NCBI GenBank assembly: GCA_031763025.1
Contig: JASSKH010000050.1
Span: 372,001-436,000, forward strand
Origin: Macrocystis pyrifera
Lineage: Eukaryota > Sar > Phaeophyceae > Laminariales > Laminariaceae
DNA length: 64,000 bases
Reading direction: 5' to 3'
Below are positions 48,001 through 56,602 of this stretch, one piece after another. The position numbers were made by a program, and so were the translations under genes. Under the pieces are notes generated by a model. The model worked only from the letters and a program-made list of their open reading frames with translations, did no database searches and was not told the DNA's origin. Within the stretch, counting starts at the first letter, position 1. Each line of letters begins with the position of its first letter.

Positions 48001-48584
48001 GTCGGTTCGTACCGACGTGGCGTTGCCTTGACAGGCTTCGCCTGTTGCTTCAGCTGCACTCGCATCGGCTCCACTTGCGCTGGCGGATCACCACACAGCG
48101 CACGGCGAAAAGCACCCACGCGACGAGCCAAAATTTCGCGCAAACGGGTTGCTCCGCCGACGCTTAATCCACTCTGCTCTGCCTGCTGCACGCTGTCCTC
48201 CAACGCCCGTTCTCGGGCCGTCCGCTCCTCCTCCGGATCCATGAACATGTCTGGCCCCCGGTCGACCAAATGTTCCACCGCCTTGTCCTCCGGAGCATCC
48301 ACCGTAGCCTCGGTCTGAAAAGCACGCACGGAAACCGTCACTCTGCGCGCCGCAAGGTAACTCGGAGTCTCCACACCGGTCGATACCGGCACTGCGCGAG
48401 GGCGAAGCTTCTCCAGAGCTTCACGGTAGACGTCGATGCCAAGAGCTTTCATGGTAGCCATGCCAAACAGAACGATGTTATCTGTACCAGGCATGACCGC
48501 GAAAGTGATGGGCTCCAATTTCACCGCTCCCCACGGCGTCCGTACACTCACGGCAATCGGCACCGTTTTGTGCGTGACCATCAC
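45072..48584 (-). CDS. Pol of right chromovirus: protease C-terminus, RT, RNase H, integrase, chromodomain
   Basis: 1170 codons without interruption; the first codon is GTG only because the frame is entered after the protease break, so this is not a natural start. Residues: RT active site VWVDD near 333-334; RNase H PDASD near 498 and TDHRN near 573; integrase HHCC at about 720-760 with C756 and C759; catalytic D788, D856 and E892 (35 residues between the last two, the D,D35E pattern); chromodomain at about 1103-1150 (DWDGFEAEERTWESL). The chromodomain would bind modified histone tails and steer integration. All catalytic residues are present; the VDD replaces the commoner YVDD. Confidence 0.95.
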   Translation of the reverse strand: MMVTHKTVPIAVSVRTPWGAVKLEPITFAVMPGTDNIVLFGMATMKALGIDVYREALEKLRPRAVPVSTGVETPSYLAARRVTVSVRAFQTEATVDAPEDKAVEHLVDRGPDMFMDPEEERTARERALEDSVQQAEQSGLSVGGATRLREILARRVGAFRRALCGDPPAQVEPMRVQLKQQAKPVKATPRRYEPTKRDWLSKCIAALVFFGFVYHNIQAVWASPAMAVPKKDSFRLVSDYSAVNAQVEKSPGVMPNHEDMGDLLGARFFGKLDLLQGYWQMPLAPEAQDVFTMATSDGLFTPTRVPQGVLNATSYFQGVMTEVLRGLDCKVWVDDVFFFADTEEALLQLLDDILERLENVGLFVAAHKCTFFSRELVWCGKVYSNGVVSHDPARVQGLSEMRRPENAGELMQFLQAVNWLRTSLPRLAETVAPLRDFLEELLVGATRRTKRVARNRVIKDTAWTEDRVRAWNAARGLVAQAVPLHHPRPGCVVLMFPDASDFHWGSFLTQVPEHEFRSGLALESMSHEPLGFLSGSFTGSQLRWATVDKEGFAIVNTFRRLEYLLWGGVHIFTDHRNLQYIFNPEKCVTTVTKTMAQRLENWKGVLGQYRYAIEHIPGDRNCWGDLLSRWVKVPTVPVRSVAVHSPCNADDSLPALDVIRASQQRSVARIGVGVHEFSTTFGQATLADDGLFRVRVGVRDVLWIPPDDLALQTRLMVCAHMRSAGHRGVAPTLFRLKEYCVWPHMDSQVREFVRQCLHCVDTRAGALIPRPYGDTVHGTAPGEVVHFDFLYVGHSGPEGSDGLPDEDGFRYVLVIMDDLSNYVALEPAEACTAEVTAKHLLAWCKTLGVPRVWVSDTATHFKNRVLALLSDALHIEHRFAVAYTPWSNGTCERMVKEVVRALRSILSEQRRQVSEWVDVLPAAQWALNTSFRERYRSTPYSVMFGRAPRTDFSALVSESDGRWNVDVMNADLLRANVREVVAEQERFCADIRAAVAVSRDNKRKQAQGQVVLPKFAVGDFVLYARVRRQGVTPKLLSTWTGPWRVVAADHDHVYSVQNIVSGKVHQAHVARLRFYADATLNVTADLKDVFQHSFAQGECRMNALVHVAEDDANEVIVLVDWDGFEAEERTWESLRSIYSAAPEFVVKELRKLRMTRALKIKIASEFSIDL

Positions 48585-50083
48585 TGAAACACCCGTAGCG
48601 GTTTTCGCCTGCTGCGGGCCATTTTCGAACGGAATTTGCAGATCGGCGCGCCGCCGAAATGCGAAGACAGCTGCTGAAGTAAGCCGACACCGATGGACGT
48701 GAGCGCCGACCCCGAATCAAGGATCACACGCGCCATCAGCGAACCAACCGACCCTGGCAAAGAGAGATCAGCGCGTAAACACTCAGCGCTGCGATCGACA
48801 GGCACTTCACCTGCCGTTGAACTCTGGTCGGTACCAAGAGTCACCTGACGCCATGGCTGCCCTCCTACAGCCGGCGCCGAAGAAATAGAATCGGCGGTCC
48901 ACCCCGACCAAGACGTCGAATATACAGACGGTTCCGGCGCTACCGCCCCTGCAGCAGCACCAGACACTGACTCCGCCCGCTCGGTGGATGGCGAAGTTCT
49001 CGCTCCAGCAGCACCCACCGATGTTCCAGCTCCTCCAACGTATACAGCTCGGCCGGCAACAGACGAACCAGATCCCGACCCAGCGGCTCCTGCCGCTGGC
49101 GCACCAGAAGTTGAAGAAGCAACAGCAGAAGTTCCACCGCCCGCTGTCAATTGATTGCCACCACGGCCACCGCGCCCGCGTCCATGGTTGAATCTGCCCC
49201 GGCCGCCATTGCGGCCCCCGCGATACCCTGACGACCCGCGCCCACCACTGCTGGGAGCTGTGCCGCCACCGCGAGCTTTTGGGCAATCAGAAACATAATG
49301 GTTGGGATCACCACACTCGAAACAGACGCGAACAAACGACTTTTTCGCGGACTGCTGCTGTTTCGGTTTCTGCTGCTGTTGGCGTCGCGGTTCAGCTGCC
49401 CCTGCAGCATCTTTCCGACCATACGCCTCGATGAATTTCCACTGTTCTGCAGCAGAAAAAATTTGGTCCATGACCAATGCCGGGTCCTTCTTCCACCCTG
49501 CAGCGTACGTTAGCTGACCTTTTACGTACTTTTTGAACTCGGACGGCCATAAGCCATCCACCAACGCCATGCTCACAAATTCCGCCGGTCCGGGCAACCA
49601 CGAACGGTCCTGCGCGCGGTACATGGCATGCACCGCGTGATTCTCCGCAAAATACTTTTCCATAGCGGAGTTTACCATCATCGCGCGGTCTTTGACGGAT
49701 GTTTCACCGCCCTGCTTTTCATCGCGCCTCATTGAGAGAACGCGACGCAAGTCCGCTGCCGCCCGCGAGGTGTCAAATCTGTTGCTGGTGGTTGTGTAAC
49801 CAGCGTGCTGCCTAACAGCGTCCAACAACTCCGAGGCGGTCATCGTAGTCTGATGCTTGTAAAATCCCTCAAAACACCGATGAATGTAATTGGGGATAAG
49901 CTGGCCCATGCTCACTTTGGAGTGCTGAACCACCCCCTGAGCGTTGGCGAGCTGCAGCCGTTCCTCATAATCGAGGTACGCTGCGTAAAAAACACGAGAG
50001 GCCTGCTCGGTCCACACCTCTCCGTATTTCGGTGGAGTCAGAGACTCCCCTACCACCAGCGGCGTGCTTGCCGTGTGCGCCAT
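48581..50083 (-). CDS. Gag and start of protease, right chromovirus
   Basis: 500 codons from an ATG at 50081-50083. The N-terminal half is the capsid-type Gag region without named motif. Residues about 240-270 are Gln/Lys-rich, the CCHC zinc knuckle (CFECGDPNHYVSDC) lies at about 254-267, then a Gly/Arg-rich RNA-binding stretch and an Ala/Ser/Gly-rich linker. Protease DSGSA follows at about 456. The frame is lost just after HFGGA through a 2-bp GC gain (GGCGGCGCGCC against GGCGGCGCC in the left copy). The left copy shows the native arrangement is one Gag-Pol frame. Confidence 0.94.
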   Translation of the reverse strand: MAHTASTPLVVGESLTPPKYGEVWTEQASRVFYAAYLDYEERLQLANAQGVVQHSKVSMGQLIPNYIHRCFEGFYKHQTTMTASELLDAVRQHAGYTTTSNRFDTSRAAADLRRVLSMRRDEKQGGETSVKDRAMMVNSAMEKYFAENHAVHAMYRAQDRSWLPGPAEFVSMALVDGLWPSEFKKYVKGQLTYAAGWKKDPALVMDQIFSAAEQWKFIEAYGRKDAAGAAEPRRQQQQKPKQQQSAKKSFVRVCFECGDPNHYVSDCPKARGGGTAPSSGGRGSSGYRGGRNGGRGRFNHGRGRGGRGGNQLTAGGGTSAVASSTSGAPAAGAAGSGSGSSVAGRAVYVGGAGTSVGAAGARTSPSTERAESVSGAAAGAVAPEPSVYSTSWSGWTADSISSAPAVGGQPWRQVTLGTDQSSTAGEVPVDRSAECLRADLSLPGSVGSLMARVILDSGSALTSIGVGLLQQLSSHFGGAPICKFRSKMARSRRKPLRVFQ

Positions 50084-50277
50084 AATCCACAGCAGTCCAC
50101 CTGGACTCTACTGTAATAACGGAGAAACTGCCGCCTGACCTGTGCGTCCTCCAGCTCCCGGAGCGTCCTCCCCTGCTGTGCACTTCAAGCCGTTTCGATC
50201 CGTCCAACGGGCCAACTGCCTTCCCAGCTGTGACCCAATACTCCGCAGCCGAAAACTCCTCCAACAGAAGTTCCGCG

Positions 50278-50291
50278 AATATCTAGATATT
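50278..50291. other. 14-bp perfect palindrome at the primer-binding position
   Basis: AATATCTAGATATT abuts the inner edge of the 5' LTR, where a tRNA primer-binding site normally starts (TGG...). No match to a tRNA 3' end was seen, nor a convincing self-priming match to the LTR. Confidence 0.7.
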
Positions 50292-50522
50292 ATGGCCTCT
50301 GCCAGATGATATCAGCAAGAGGGCTTCCAGCGAGGGACTCCACCAGTCTCGCTGGCCTCGCACTCAGTAAGTCTTGTTCTTAGAGCTTGTATTATCACGG
50401 AGTGATCCTCATCGGACCACGAGCCAGGTGGCTAGGGGACATCACACAGGATCCCCGGCCACTGCTCCACTCACACATGCGATTACACTGAAACCTCCAC
50501 GGCTTGGTATCTTTTGGCTACA
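50292..50522 (-). repeat. 5' LTR of right chromovirus
   Basis: 231 bp, no difference seen from the 3' LTR at 44763-44993. Confidence 0.96.
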
Positions 50523-50527
50523 GGTCT
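50523..50527. repeat. Target site duplication GGTCT (right)
   Basis: Partner of 44758-44762. Confidence 0.95.
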
Positions 50528-50842
50528 TACTCTGTTGACGACTAGTGGTGTTTTCTTTTTTTTTTTTCTTTTTCCAGCTCGTTCTTTTCAAGTGTCTGCC
50601 ACGTCCCCTACACGGGGGTACGATGGTTAGTTGCTATACTGAAGTATACACATATACCAGGTATATTTTTGTTTCTTTTTTTTTGTTTCTTTCCTCTTTC
50701 GAATTGTCTTTGTTTTTGTTTTGTTTTTTCTCTTTGTTTCGTTTTTGTTTCTCTAGGTCATGGAATGGGTATGCCGTGCCTGTCGTGCGCAGTATGAGGA
50801 CATGGCATTTCATTGCATACGTGGCAACGTAGTATCTCTGTG

Positions 50843-51419
50843 TTGTTGTTGTTGTTTTCTTCACATTAAACGTTCTTTCTACGCGTCGACATCCAGCACA
50901 ACCAGTGTCCGTGCCGATTCTTCAAACCTAGAGAGATACAAGTTCTGTGGTCACAAAGCTACGCCACAGAGATACTACGTTGCCACGTATGTAATGCAAT
51001 GCCATGTCATCATACTGCGTACGACAGGCACGACATACACATTCCATGACTTAGAAAAACAAAAACGAAACAAAGAGAAAAAACAAAAACAAAAACAAAG
51101 ACAATTCGAAAGAGAAAAGAAGCAAAAAAAAAAAGAAACTAAAATATACCTGGTATATGTATATACTTCAGTATAGCAACAAACCATCGTACCCCCACGT
51201 AGGGGACGTGGCAGACACTTGGAAAGAACGAGCTGGAAAAAGAAAAAGAAAAAGAAGAAAACACCACTAGTCGTCAACAGAGTAAGACTAAGAACCAGGG
51301 TAAAATAACAGTCAAACCAAACAAAGCACAAGGCATGCTCCAGGTAGCGGCAGCAGTTTATGGTACGAGTAGCACAGCCAGGGTATCCCTGCTGGCCCGC
51401 CTGGTACCTTGCTACCCTG
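50843..51419 (-). mobile_element. LINE 3' end, copy Q, inserted inverted into copy P
   Basis: On minus it runs from GACAGGGTAGCAAGGTACC through the T-rich 3' UTR to the GAAGAAAACAACAAC tail. Flanking TCTGTG at 50837-50842 and 51420-51425 is the target duplication; removing Q restores the P sequence seen uninterrupted near 60740. 5'-truncated and non-coding. Confidence 0.85.
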
Positions 51420-51545
51420 TCTGTGGCGTAGCTTTGTGACCACAGAACTTGTATCTCTCTAGGTTTGAAGAATCGGCACGGACACTGCACTGGTTGGGCT
51501 GGATGTCGACGCGTACAAATAACGGTTTAATGTGAAGAAAACAAG

Positions 51546-51582
<37 letters not shown>

Positions 51583-51776
51583 TATCTTTTAGTCTCTGCT
51601 TAACACCCCCTCGCGCTCAAAAATCTGCGAAACTCTGCGTATTCTCCTCCGGTGTGTTTTCTTCCTTAATTCTTGCTTTTTATCCTTCATAGAATGCGTA
51701 CGTCGCGCCTGTCATATCCAGTAGGGTGACTCATGGCATTGCGCTGTCTGCTGTTAGGGGTGGGAATGGATTCGTT
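51583..51776 (+). other. Probable diverged LINE 3' UTR fragment
   Basis: The stretch at about 51690-51755 (CATAGAATGCGTACGTCGCG, CATGGCATTGCG) resembles the LINE 3' UTR segment CATGGAATGTGTATGTCGTG..CATGGCATTGC. Right of it begins a ~290-bp sequence shared with 60240-60480. Confidence 0.45.
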
Positions 51777-51886
51777 TTATTTCGGGGGGGCATAGTAAAT
51801 AGGACCAAATAATGTTGGTAAAAATAGGGAAATATATAGGTTTTAGTGTCTACCGTAGGTCCTATTTACTATGGTCCCCCGTAATA
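51777..51886. mobile_element. MITE family M1, copy d
   Basis: Left arm CGGGGGGGCATAGTAAATAGGACC-like, right arm GGTCCTATTTACTATGGTCC then CCCGTAATA; core AAAAATAGGGAAATATATAGG. The related sequence at about 60270-60300 lacks the MITE, giving an empty-site comparison. Confidence 0.88.
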
Positions 51887-52068
51887 GTACGTTCCAAACA
51901 AACAAAGGATGGCGCATGGTCGTTCTCGGGAGAAAAAACACTTAGGAAATAACCAATCCGTGATCGGGAAAAAAAAAACTTTGGCACAAAAAAAATCCGT
52001 TCTACAGATGCTGCCTCTCAATAATAAAACAAAAATCAGTGCCGGCATCGATGTTGTGGCGTTGAGCT
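51887..52068 (+). repeat. Dispersed repeat Z, copy 1 (split by the copia-type element)
   Basis: Shares CCAATCCGTGATCGGGAAAA, GATGCTGCCTCTCAA.AATAA and CAGTGCCGGCATCGATG with 60297-60478. It is cut at GAGCT by the element 52069-55285 and resumes at 55286 (AGTTGGAAAAAGTCAG). Confidence 0.8.
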
Positions 52069-52619
52069 TATTAAAGATAGCTACGTTGTTACGCAACAGC
52101 AGCGTTGGCAGTAGTCAGTTGCTACACAACAACAGTAACAGTAGTCAGTAGCCTATCGGTTCGCTGTCGGGACATAGCTAGTCATCTGTGATATAGTTCG
52201 TGGAGTACAACAGTACACTGAGCTGTCATACGAGTAGCAGTTTGTTCAGCATGCGGGATTACTTGTTACGGTTCAGTACGCGGTGGAACTGTAGAACCCC
52301 GAAAAACAGGCTGAGTTCTCCCGAGTTTTGCTTGTTTTAGTCTTGAGGTTACACTGCATTTCGAGGGTCCGGGGTCCCTCTGCAGTATTTTTGTTTTGAG
52401 TTATAGATCGAGATGCGACACACGTGCACAACGCACACTCGCCCACTCTCCTTCTCTCCCCACCTGTCTCCTCTGCGAGACCGCAATAATCAACGACAAG
52501 GCCTTAGAGTGCCATCTCTGTCATCATCAGCTCTTTCGAGCTCGAAGCTCATGCTTTACCAGTCGGTTAACACCGATTGAAGTGCTTGCCTCTGCCACAT
52601 GCAAGAATAATTATCAATA
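52069..52619 (+). repeat. 5' LTR of copia-type element (551 bp)
   Basis: Starts TATTAAAGATAG, ends TTATCAATA. Ends fixed by the GAGCT duplication and by the uninterrupted repeat at 60460. Confidence 0.92.
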
Positions 52620-52636
52620 GGTTATGAACCTCGACG
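52620..52636 (+). other. Primer-binding site complementary to a tRNA-Met anticodon arm
   Basis: GGTTATGAACCTCGACG lies directly after the LTR. Its complement, CGTCGAGGTTCATAACC, contains the 7-nt loop TTCATAA with anticodon CAT after U33, preceded by stem-like CGAGG. That is the geometry of half-tRNA priming known from Drosophila copia, where the primer is the cleaved 5' half of tRNA-Met. Which Met tRNA is used cannot be told here. Confidence 0.7.
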
Positions 52637-52847
52637 TTCAAGCACAACAGCAGAGCTGCGGGCCGCGAGGTACGCCAAGTACAAGGCTGCGCTTCAGGAC
52701 CCCGAGCTGCTGCTTCCGCTACGAGCTTCACGAGAGAGCTGCCAGGGCCATCCTCTACCTGGAGTTACTACGAGCTGCAGCAACTAGCACTGCTGCTGCG
52801 AGCGACTACAACATCGTACGAGTACAACGTCGCTGACTGCTGTGAGA

Positions 52848-53246
52848 ATGGACAACATGACGGGCAACAGCGCGAACAACAGTCTGATCAACGCTGTGCG
52901 AGGAATCAAGTCATACACTGGAGAGAAGCCTGAAGATTTCGCTGACTGGCACAGGAAGGCTGGCTTCGTCATCAGCATGCAGCGCCACTTCACCGACATC
53001 ATCGTCCAAGGACTCCCGGAGAGCTACCGCGACATCAAGCTGACGACGTATAAGGACCCGGATTTCGACCTGTCGAAGATCCAAGCAACAATGAGGCACC
53101 TATATCTGGACGGACTTTCGCGCGGAAAGACTGGGAAAATCGCTGGACGCGGCACCATCATGACAGCAGCAACAGCATCATCATCGGATACCAGCTCCGT
53201 TGTCATCTGCCACAACTGCGGAAGGGAAGACCACTACGCACAGTGA
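52848..53246 (+). pseudogene. Truncated copia-type Gag
   Basis: ATG at 52848 gives about 132 codons: KPEDFADWHRKAGFV, then QGLPESYRDIKLTTYKDP and IQATMRHLYLDG as in copia Gag. It ends in a zinc knuckle that starts CHNCGREDHYA and hits TGA one residue before the final Cys. The spacing between the WHRK and QGLP blocks is much shorter than usual, indicating an internal deletion. Gag packaging function is doubtful. Confidence 0.8.
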
Positions 53247-54734
53247 CACCGAATGCTTTGCGCAAGGAGCTGAACGCCCACAGAGAAGAGCAGCACGCAC
53301 ACGGCGGCTGTACTGCGCGTGGACACCGACGAGCAGCCTACGATCAACTTCGACGACGATTTTGACAAGGGCTTTCAGTTTTAGCTCTTGAAATTTCGCC
53401 ACCGGAACATAATCCGGGGTCTTTGAGCAAAATTATTATCTACGCTGGAGTATCACATCAACACGGGGTCGTCGAAATGACGGTTTACGAGATCCTGTAA
53501 AAAGCGCTTGAGATTGTCGGAAAGATACCTTCCGGAATCGTCACAGCAACTGTTCGCTGAGACTGTCAGAGCTATGGAGTCGTCAACAACAGAAACGTGG
53601 GGTTAGCTGAAGAGGTATCTTTCAGGACCGGGCCACCGCATCAACTACTACAACTATTGGGATTACCGGGGAGAACGTCTGCTGGATCGCCATGTACATC
53701 ACCATCTTCTGCAACGCCAGGAGGGACATCTGCGTCACCCCGAGGTCGCATACATCGTCATCAACTTAACGGCAAGATTTTCTTGTTTCGTAGTACGTAG
53801 CACGACACGCTTTCTTTGTACGGGGGGGCGGCAGAAGCGTGTTAAGCTGCTAGGCTATTTGTGAAAGGTTTCTATATATAGTGAGTAGCACGACGTATCT
53901 TTTCTGTATGGGGCGGACATAAGCATATAACGTCGGCCGCTGCTACCACTACTTACTGTAGCTGTTTCTATTTTTTGGTCAACAAATCGTACCGTATGTG
54001 TCTGTCTGGTAAGTGTATAGTGAGACCCGCACGGTTTCCAAGGTTTTGTGTGTGATGTTTTTCGGTTTGCATGCTATTCCATGCGTCTAACCCGTCACAT
54101 CAGTAGTATGCCTTTACGTTGCCAGGTTATGCGTTGTAGTTTTTTGCGTCAGCTGTAGAAGGATTGATCACCCGTCGAAAGCGAAGCAGGAGCAGTTGAA
54201 GTTGTTTCGACGTTGCAAAGGAGTAATGAAACTTTGTTGCGACATAGCAATGGATTCCACTTCGTTAATTTGCAGACAAGTAGTTCAGACAAACACTCTG
54301 ACCAAGTAACCAGAGTCAGATAGTTTTGGGGAGATACCTTGGAAGGTTAATTTATTCTTGATCGATTACATGATCGGGATATAGTTGACGTCTGATGATT
54401 CTAGTATAGTATACTGGTAAACTCGCATTTAACATGCAAGAGCACGTATTTATAGGTTCAATACGTATAGTAAAGCAGCAGAATATGTTTTGTTTTGTTT
54501 GCTTGGATTCATGTCTTTCCTTTAGACACATATCATATTATATTACTAGTAGATACCGAATTGGTTCCTGCCAGCAGCATTTCCCCTGCAACAATTAAAT
54601 TTATTGTTGTGTACATTTTGGAATTATGGCATGTAACGCAGAGAAGTAACATAATTGGACGATTCGAGTTGATAGTTGAACAGGTTGATAGTTGAACAGC
54701 AACTTGGCTTTATGTCCCATCCATCGAGAGGTCG
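53247..54734. other. Internal non-coding part of the copia-type element
   Basis: No RT, RNase H or integrase motif remains apart from a weak integrase-end-like fragment near 53590-53640. The last bases before the 3' LTR (GAGAGGTCG) are a poor polypurine tract. Confidence 0.6.
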
Positions 54735-55285
54735 TATTAAAGATAGCTACGTTGTTACGCAACAGCAGCGTTGGCAGTAGTCAGTTGCTACACAACAACA
54801 GTAACAGTAGTCAGTAGCCTATCGGTTCGCTGTCGGGACATAGCTAGTCATCTGTGATATAGTTCGTAGAGTACAACAGTACACTGAGCTGTCATACGAG
54901 TAGCAGTTTGTTCAGCATGCGGGATTACTTGTTACGGTTCAGTACGCGGTGGAACTGTAGAACCCCGAAAAACAGGCTGAGTTCTCCCGAGTTTTGCTTG
55001 TTTTAGTCTTGAGGTTACACTGCATTTCGAGGGTCCGGGGTCCCTCTGCAGTATTTTTGTTTTGAGTTATAGATCGAGATGCGACACACGTGCACAACGC
55101 ACACTCGCCCACTCTCCTTCTCTCCCCACCTGTCTCCTCTGCGAGACCGCAATAATCAACGACAAGGCCTTAGAGTGCCATCTCTGTCATCGTCAGCTCT
55201 TTCGAGCTCGAAGCTCATGCTTTACCAGTCGGTTAACACCGATTGAAGTGCTTGCCTCTGCCACATGCAAGAATAATTATCAATA
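54735..55285 (+). repeat. 3' LTR of copia-type element (551 bp)
   Basis: Differs from the 5' LTR at two sites (GTGGAG to GTAGAG and CATCATCAG to CATCGTCAG). Confidence 0.92.
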
Positions 55286-55290
55286 GAGCT

Positions 55291-55780
55291 ATAGTTGGAA
55301 AAAGTCAGCCTTGCTTTTTGCACAACACGTGCTGCAGGACAGCGCACAACCAAGCCCAGAGGATGGAGTTGCAGCGTAGACACGGACGCGCGAGCGTGAA
55401 CGAATCGCAAGTTCCGGGGAAGGCCTTGGGATTGGCGACCGCCAGCACGAGAGATCTGCCCCCCCCTGTGAAACACATCTTGTACAGATCAAGTCGCAGC
55501 ATGCGGTCCTGTTTTCTGCTGTTGGACACGTAAACCAGGAGAACATACCTCGTACCTACACACAGCATCGACACTCGGCTGCGTGTTTCTATACTGCACT
55601 TCGCCGAGACCGGGAGTTCGACGGCGCTGCCTGCACCTCCGTGGCAGCGCGCCCCACTTCTAGCTCACGGGCAAGTTGTTGTTGTGCGTGCAGCTAGGCG
55701 TGAGCCTTGCGGCCAAGCCTGCATTCACCACGCGCCTGAAATCTGCATGCTGCTGCTGTATGTACTCGTACCTACGTCGC
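55291..55780. other. Intergenic with one unexplained minus-strand frame
   Basis: Besides the resumed repeat Z, a minus frame at 55305-55574 reads like protein (YVLLVYVSNSRKQDRMLRLD, RSLVLAVANPKAFPG), but no family was recognised and no splice border confirmed. Not called as a gene. Confidence 0.35.
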
Positions 55781-55861
55781 ACCACTCTGTCCGGAAATGT
55801 TAAGAACATGTTATTTTCACATTTATCATTTAACCATTACTATATTTCCGGACAGGGTGGT
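55781..55861. mobile_element. 81-bp MITE-like inverted-repeat element
   Basis: Terminal 18-bp inverted repeats ACCACTCTGTCCGGAAAT and ATTTCCGGACAGGGTGGT (one mismatch) around an AT-rich core. Single copy here; no clear target duplication. Confidence 0.75.
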
Positions 55862-56602
55862 ACGCTAGAGAATTCTTACTCCGTCGTTTTCTCACGTGAG
55901 GCAACAATAGTGATGCGTTCGCATCTGAACGCTAGGGGTAACCCGCTTCCTGCTGGCCCGATCACAGATGGTCTTCGCTGCTGCGATGACACCGGGTGTG
56001 ATGGCGATCGCTCGGCGTGCGGCCGCTTTCATGTCTGGCACCGTTTGCCCGATACCATGAAGACTGGACGTCCTTTGTTTGTATCTCGGGATATTTTTTG
56101 TCGAATTTCGCATCGACAACTGACTCTTCAAAAGAGGGTCAACTCGTGCAACAGATTTCATGGTCGGCTACTTGTCGGATTCAGGAGTGGATTGCATCAC
56201 TGCTGTGTGCGCAAAGTCATTCCGCATAAAGTGACTCGTTTAGATTTTCGAGTAAAGCCCAATAGACAGAAAGATACGAGTACAACCTAAAAAAATCAAG
56301 TTTTCCTGCGTATTTCCATACAAACTTAGCGGAGCAAAAACCCGCAGATCAAAACATAACCAGTCAGTCGATCATTCTCCATCGATGACGATGGGAGGTG
56401 TCTGTCGAAGTTTATCATCCAATTCGTTTCCCTGGTCGAGTAATCAGGTGCTCGGTGCTACACGTGAATGTAGTCTAAAACCAAATAAATTGGGTGGTGG
56501 CAGACTATTATCAAAAATTGTTTTTTTCGACTTTTTTTGAAAGGATTCTCGAATAGACTGAACATTTGTTTACGTCTGAAACAAATCCATTCCCATGCCT
56601 AA
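55862..56602. other. Intergenic, no gene confirmed
   Basis: A minus frame at 55892-56161 (VARVDPLLKSQLSMRNSTKN) has protein-like composition and overlaps a plus frame; neither is recognised and neither is called. Confidence 0.4.

Larger units (their letters stand above)
44763..50522 (-). mobile_element. Complete Ty3/gypsy chromodomain retrotransposon, right copy (5760 bp)
   Basis: Bounded by two 231-bp LTRs that appear identical and by a perfect 5-bp duplication, GGTCT. Order on minus: 5' LTR, ~208-bp leader, gag, protease, RT, RNase H, integrase, chromodomain, polypurine tract, 3' LTR. Identical LTRs and an exact empty-site match argue for a recent insertion. The only coding break seen is a 2-bp GC insertion in the protease region near 48649. 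The left copy is intact at that point and broken in integrase instead. Confidence 0.97.
44490..51582 (+). mobile_element. LINE 3' end, copy P, split by two later insertions
   Basis: Three blocks of one LINE 3' region on +: 44490-44762, 50523-50842 and 51426-51582. They join in order when the chromovirus (44763-50522) and the inverted LINE end Q (50843-51419) are removed, and the order matches the copy at 61671-60615. It includes a DRVARYQA-coding segment, a long T-rich 3' UTR and a terminal (AAC)n tail (51541-51582). It is 5'-truncated with no RT domain. Confidence 0.85.
52069..55285 (+). mobile_element. Non-autonomous Ty1/copia-type LTR element with gag remnant (3217 bp)
   Basis: Two 551-bp LTRs differing at two positions, flanked by a perfect 5-bp duplication, GAGCT (52064-52068 and 55286-55290). 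Internal region 2115 bp, too short for a full pol. It has a primer-binding site at 52620, a gag fragment at 52848-53246 and short pol-like debris (NNRNVG near 53590). LTR ends are TATT...AATA, not TG...CA. The short internal region with only gag resembles TR-GAG or LARD-type elements, presumably mobilised by an intact relative. Confidence 0.88.

Noticed and set aside
45068..48587. Many plus-strand frames of 60-233 codons across the right chromovirus, and minus-strand ones across the left copy
   Set aside because: They are antisense or out-of-frame shadows of gag-pol; the same frames appear mirrored in both copies because the DNA is the same.
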